Origin: Pseudomonadales bacterium
GTDB lineage: Bacteria > Pseudomonadota > Gammaproteobacteria > Pseudomonadales > Pseudohongiellaceae
Reading direction: 5' to 3'
DNA: 64,000 nucleotides
NCBI GenBank assembly: GCA_028281635.1
Contig: JANQJM010000224.1
Coordinates: 1 to 64,000 of the forward strand
Made by a program: the position numbers and the translations under genes. Below are positions 60,617 to 64,000 of the stretch, piece after piece. The notes below the pieces were generated by a model. It made no database searches. It saw nothing but the letters and a program-made list of their open reading frames with translations, and was not told the DNA's origin. Numbering within the stretch: position 1 is the stretch's first letter; every line of letters begins with the position of its first letter.

Positions 60617-60651
60617 CAATCCAACGCTGACCTATCTGTCAGTTAACATCA

Positions 60652-60948
60652 CTAGCTTTTCTCATTTGCCCATAAATAGGCAGGCAGTGCACAGGACAGA
60701 CCAATAGTCAGATTGAGGGCGATGAATACCCAGGGTTTGAGCCCTTCATTCTGCCGATTAAACATAAACAGCCAAAACACAAAAGAGCTAATTAGCAGGT
60801 CGGCAGTGAATCCTCCCGCAGCGCCATTCGCAAAGAGCCCCCCTATGAACCCGAACAGATCGAAGCCTTCACTGTTGAAGAAGTTGATGAAGAATAAATA
60901 AGGCACCACGGCCCCGGCAATAGCTAACATCAGGTAAAGGGTTTTCAT
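60652..60948 (-). CDS. DUF2834-like small membrane protein
   Basis: 98 aa; GFIGGLFANGAAGGFTADLLISSFVFWLFM. Confidence 0.8.
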   Translation of the reverse strand: MKTLYLMLAIAGAVVPYLFFINFFNSEGFDLFGFIGGLFANGAAGGFTADLLISSFVFWLFMFNRQNEGLKPWVFIALNLTIGLSCALPAYLWANEKS

Positions 60949-61181
60949 AGGTTCTCTCCTGCCTCCTTGGATAAACGATAAACAGAGGCCTGGAGCTTAT
61001 TCTCCCCACCCCTCCGAGTAATACAATTACCTTCCAGGTAATTAAATTCAAACGTAGTGACCAGGAAAACGAATGAAGGGAGCTATCGGTTGCTGGCAGG
61101 TTTTCAGTGCTCTAGCGTCTACTACCGCCCGCACATCTGGGATTTGAAATTTAAGTTTAACCGGATTGTCAGTGCCGCTGA

Positions 61182-62066
61182 CTAGATGCGATGGGGAAGC
61201 ATCTCGGTGAGCTGGGTCAGCACATCGGCGCAGTCTTCAGTTAGTTTCATAGTAAACAAATTATCAGCGCGAGTGAGTCCCTGATTGATACATACCATCG
61301 GTATGTCTTGTTGTTGGGCAAGCTTGCAGAATCTAAAACTGGAGTAGACCATTAGCGACGTGCCTGTTACCAGCAAGGCATCCGCCTGCCTAAGCTTGTC
61401 GCAAAGGTAGTTAACAATCTCCTTCCCAACTGAGCCGCCATAAAACACCACATTCGGTTTTAGTAAGCCATCGCAGCGTTGGCAGCTGGGTATGCGAACC
61501 TGGCGAATCAGCTCATCCCGCACATGGGCATCACCGTCAGGAGCAAGCTCAATCTTGATGTCTTCCATATGAGGATTCTGTTGCCATAGCCACTGTTGAA
61601 TCTCATCTCTGGGGACCACCGACCCACAGTCCATGCACACCACCTGATCCAGGCGGCCGTGCAAATCAATGACCCGCTTGTGGCCGGCTTTCTGATGCAG
61701 GCGATCTATGTTCTGGGTGACCAGAGTATGGATGTAACCCAGTTTTTCCAGTTTTGCCAGGGCACGATGAGCCTGGTTTGGCTGCGCATTACCCACATTG
61801 GGCCACCCACCAAAGCTCCTCGCCCAATAGCGTTGACGAATGGCAGGGTCCTGTAGGAAATCGCCGTGCTGGATGGGTGTGTTGGTTTTCCAGGTTCCTA
61901 CTTCATCGCGGTAGGTTGGTATGCCCGAGGCGCGACTTATGCCAGCGCCAGTGATTACGAAGAGTTTTGGATGATCAGCTATAAACGCTTGCAGTTCACC
62001 AATGTTTGCCTCAGGCACTTCATTGCTGAGCAAGGGTTCTACATTCTTTAATGGCGCTGCACGCAT
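61182..62066 (-). CDS. SIR2 family NAD-dependent deacetylase (sirtuin)
   Basis: 294 aa; FVITGAGISRASGIPTYRDEVGTW...LVTQNIDRLHQKAGHKRVIDLHG; CMDC...CQRC zinc pairs. Confidence 0.95.
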   Translation of the reverse strand: MRAAPLKNVEPLLSNEVPEANIGELQAFIADHPKLFVITGAGISRASGIPTYRDEVGTWKTNTPIQHGDFLQDPAIRQRYWARSFGGWPNVGNAQPNQAHRALAKLEKLGYIHTLVTQNIDRLHQKAGHKRVIDLHGRLDQVVCMDCGSVVPRDEIQQWLWQQNPHMEDIKIELAPDGDAHVRDELIRQVRIPSCQRCDGLLKPNVVFYGGSVGKEIVNYLCDKLRQADALLVTGTSLMVYSSFRFCKLAQQQDIPMVCINQGLTRADNLFTMKLTEDCADVLTQLTEMLPHRI

Positions 62067-62614
62067 TCAAACTGCCCAACGTTGACCAAAAATTTTGCTA
62101 GTCCGGTATAACACAAGCTAGTTTATTTTTTACGACAAACATAGATCCTGCTTATTGCAAGGCTCCTGGGGGTACTTCAAATCCTAGATTGAATGTCGTC
62201 AGAATCGAAGCCAACTGAAGAAGTACCGCGGGATTTCCTTCTACTGCACCAATTCCTGTTTGCTTGTAATGAGCCGCTTGCTGAATCCACACAGCTCCCT
62301 ACTGATTATATCGAACAGTCTCAATTGACTGAGCCGCTTGCAATCGAGCTGGTGAGATTCACCAATAGTTAAGCTAAGCATACTTATGATTCAGGGGCGG
62401 CTCCAGGCGCTTTTCTCTAACCTATTGTAATTATTAGAGTTTTGTCTTGGCACGGTTCTCGCAAGTTGATAGCACTGATGACACAGAACGGCGAAGTAAC
62501 CAAATAGTCCCGGCGGCGTCTTACTAGCACGGCTCACACAAAAAACAGCCGCCGTTTTCGGCAGGCACACAAGGGGACATTGGGGCTGCCCCATTCTCCA
62601 GAGGATTAGTAGAA

Positions 62615-63346
62615 GTGATTAAGCTAAACAACCTAAGCAAGGTTTATCGAACAGCCTATATGGAGACTACTGCGCTCCATAACATCAATATCAATATTGC
62701 CAAGGGTGAGTTTGTCGCTGTCATGGGGCCTTCCGGCTGCGGCAAATCCACACTGTTGAATGTGGTTGGCATGATCGACAGTCCTTCCAGCGGCGAGTAT
62801 TTCTTCGACGGCACCGAGGTCGGCCACCGTTCCGAGAACGATCTGGTGGAGCTGCGCAAGCAGAACATTGGCTTTATTTTCCAGAACTTCAATCTGATCG
62901 ATGATCTATCAGTTGCGGAAAATGTTGACCTGCCTTTGTTGTATTTGGGTATCGCCAAGAAGGAGCGGCAAGCGCGCGTGCAGGAAGCCTTGGAACTGGT
63001 AGGGCTGGAAGCACGCTCGCGACACAAGCCACAGGAACTGTCTGGTGGTCAGCAACAACGGGTCGCTGTCGCTCGCTCGGTAGTCAGCCAACCTAAGCTC
63101 ATTCTCGCTGACGAGCCGACCGGTAACCTGGATACGAAAAATGGTGACGAAGTGATGGCCATGCTCGATCGACTTAAAGAAAAGGGCGTAACCATTCTTA
63201 TGGTGACCCACTCACCGGAACATGGCGAACGCGCGGACCGCATTATTCAGATGCTCGACGGTGAAGTAGTCAACGGTGACAGTGCAACCAGCTTGTCAGT
63301 CGTCGCCGATAATGGCTCAACAGAACAACAAGAAGTTCACGCTTGA
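62615..63346 (+). CDS. MacB/LolD-type ABC transporter ATP-binding protein
   Basis: 243 aa; VMGPSGCGKSTLLNVVGMIDSPSSGEYFFDG, LSGGQQQRVAVARSVVSQPKLILADEPTGNLD. Confidence 0.95.
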   Translation: MIKLNNLSKVYRTAYMETTALHNININIAKGEFVAVMGPSGCGKSTLLNVVGMIDSPSSGEYFFDGTEVGHRSENDLVELRKQNIGFIFQNFNLIDDLSVAENVDLPLLYLGIAKKERQARVQEALELVGLEARSRHKPQELSGGQQQRVAVARSVVSQPKLILADEPTGNLDTKNGDEVMAMLDRLKEKGVTILMVTHSPEHGERADRIIQMLDGEVVNGDSATSLSVVADNGSTEQQEVHA

Positions 63347-63364
63347 TCACTCAGGACTCCTAGC

Positions 63365-64000
63365 ATGTTTGCTCACTACACAAAAATGGCGCTGAAAGCG
63401 CTTATGCGATTCAAGCTGCATTCTGCAATTAGTTTAAGCAGTCTGACTATTGGTTTTATGTGTTTTCTGTCCGCAATTTTATTGTCCAACTATGCAGACA
63501 GTTTCGATCGGGGATTCGAAAACTCAGACAAGATATTCAACCTGATGATCAGATCAGTCGGCGATAGCCCGCTACCGGATCGATTTCCTATCGTTAATCA
63601 GCCTGCAGCAAGATACCTTCGCACGGCCTTTCCTGATGTGCCAAATATTGTACGTGGCAGCAGTGGTTTCCCTCAGGCAGTAAGTTACAACGGCCAATCG
63701 ATAACGCTCGATACGAAATACATTGAACCCCGATTCTTTGACATTTTTCCACTGGAAACGGTGTTTGGTATCGAACAAGGTGAAGATCTACCCCCCAACA
63801 CGGCTGCTGTTACTGAAGAAGGTGCCCAGCTAATTTTTGGTCGCACCAATGTGGTAGGTGAACGGATAATTGTCGAGAACGAATACGACGTCACTATTTC
63901 AGCCGTAGTTCGGCAACCGGACTTCCCCTCACACCTATCTTCCGGTGTCGCCTTTTTCAATACAGATCTTTACCTACCGATCGCAATGCCTGACGAATTA
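63365..64000 (+). CDS. MacB-like ABC transporter permease, truncated by window edge
   Basis: Open frame from ATG at 63365 to the window end: MFAHYTKMALKALMRFKLHSAISLSSLTIGFMCFLSAILLSNY.... Confidence 0.85.
   Translation, partial: MFAHYTKMALKALMRFKLHSAISLSSLTIGFMCFLSAILLSNYADSFDRGFENSDKIFNLMIRSVGDSPLPDRFPIVNQPAARYLRTAFPDVPNIVRGSSGFPQAVSYNGQSITLDTKYIEPRFFDIFPLETVFGIEQGEDLPPNTAAVTEEGAQLIFGRTNVVGERIIVENEYDVTISAVVRQPDFPSHLSSGVAFFNTDLYLPIAMPDEL

Noticed and set aside
62192-62371. Possible 59-aa ORF (MSSESKPTEEVPRDFLLLHQFLF...) with a 12-bp direct repeat TGAGCCGCTTGC
   Set aside because: Short, no recognisable ribosome binding site or homology that I can judge; the repeat is only two short copies.

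Overview
A 64 kb stretch that looks like a marine gammaproteobacterial chromosome. It carries about 50 protein-coding genes. I saw no tRNA, rRNA, CRISPR array, integrase or transposase. Main blocks: a CoA-transferase / LysR / beta-carbonic anhydrase / SulP region; a run of three PQQ-dependent dehydrogenases with a cytochrome c, followed by moxR-DUF58-transglutaminase genes; an all-minus block with two Tat-exported PLP aminotransferases; a c-di-GMP-flavoured signalling block (REC with a degenerate EAL, a hybrid histidine kinase, a PilZ protein); an arsR-arsI pair downstream of a 155 bp inverted-repeat element; and a tryptophan-tryptophylquinone amine dehydrogenase operon (mauB-E-D-A plus cytochrome c). 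The most unusual item is an ArsM-like arsenite methyltransferase (7869..8645, minus). Its ORF is interrupted by a single in-frame TGA where the family normally has a conserved Cys. Family-typical coding continues after the TGA to a TAA, and a hairpin fitting the bacterial SECIS model lies directly downstream. This makes it a strong selenoprotein candidate that a standard ORF caller truncates. A second observation is three perfect TGTGA-N6-TCACA (CRP/Vfr-like) palindromes, two of them upstream of the c-di-GMP genes. Everything here was read by eye from the sequence and the ORF track; no database search was run.
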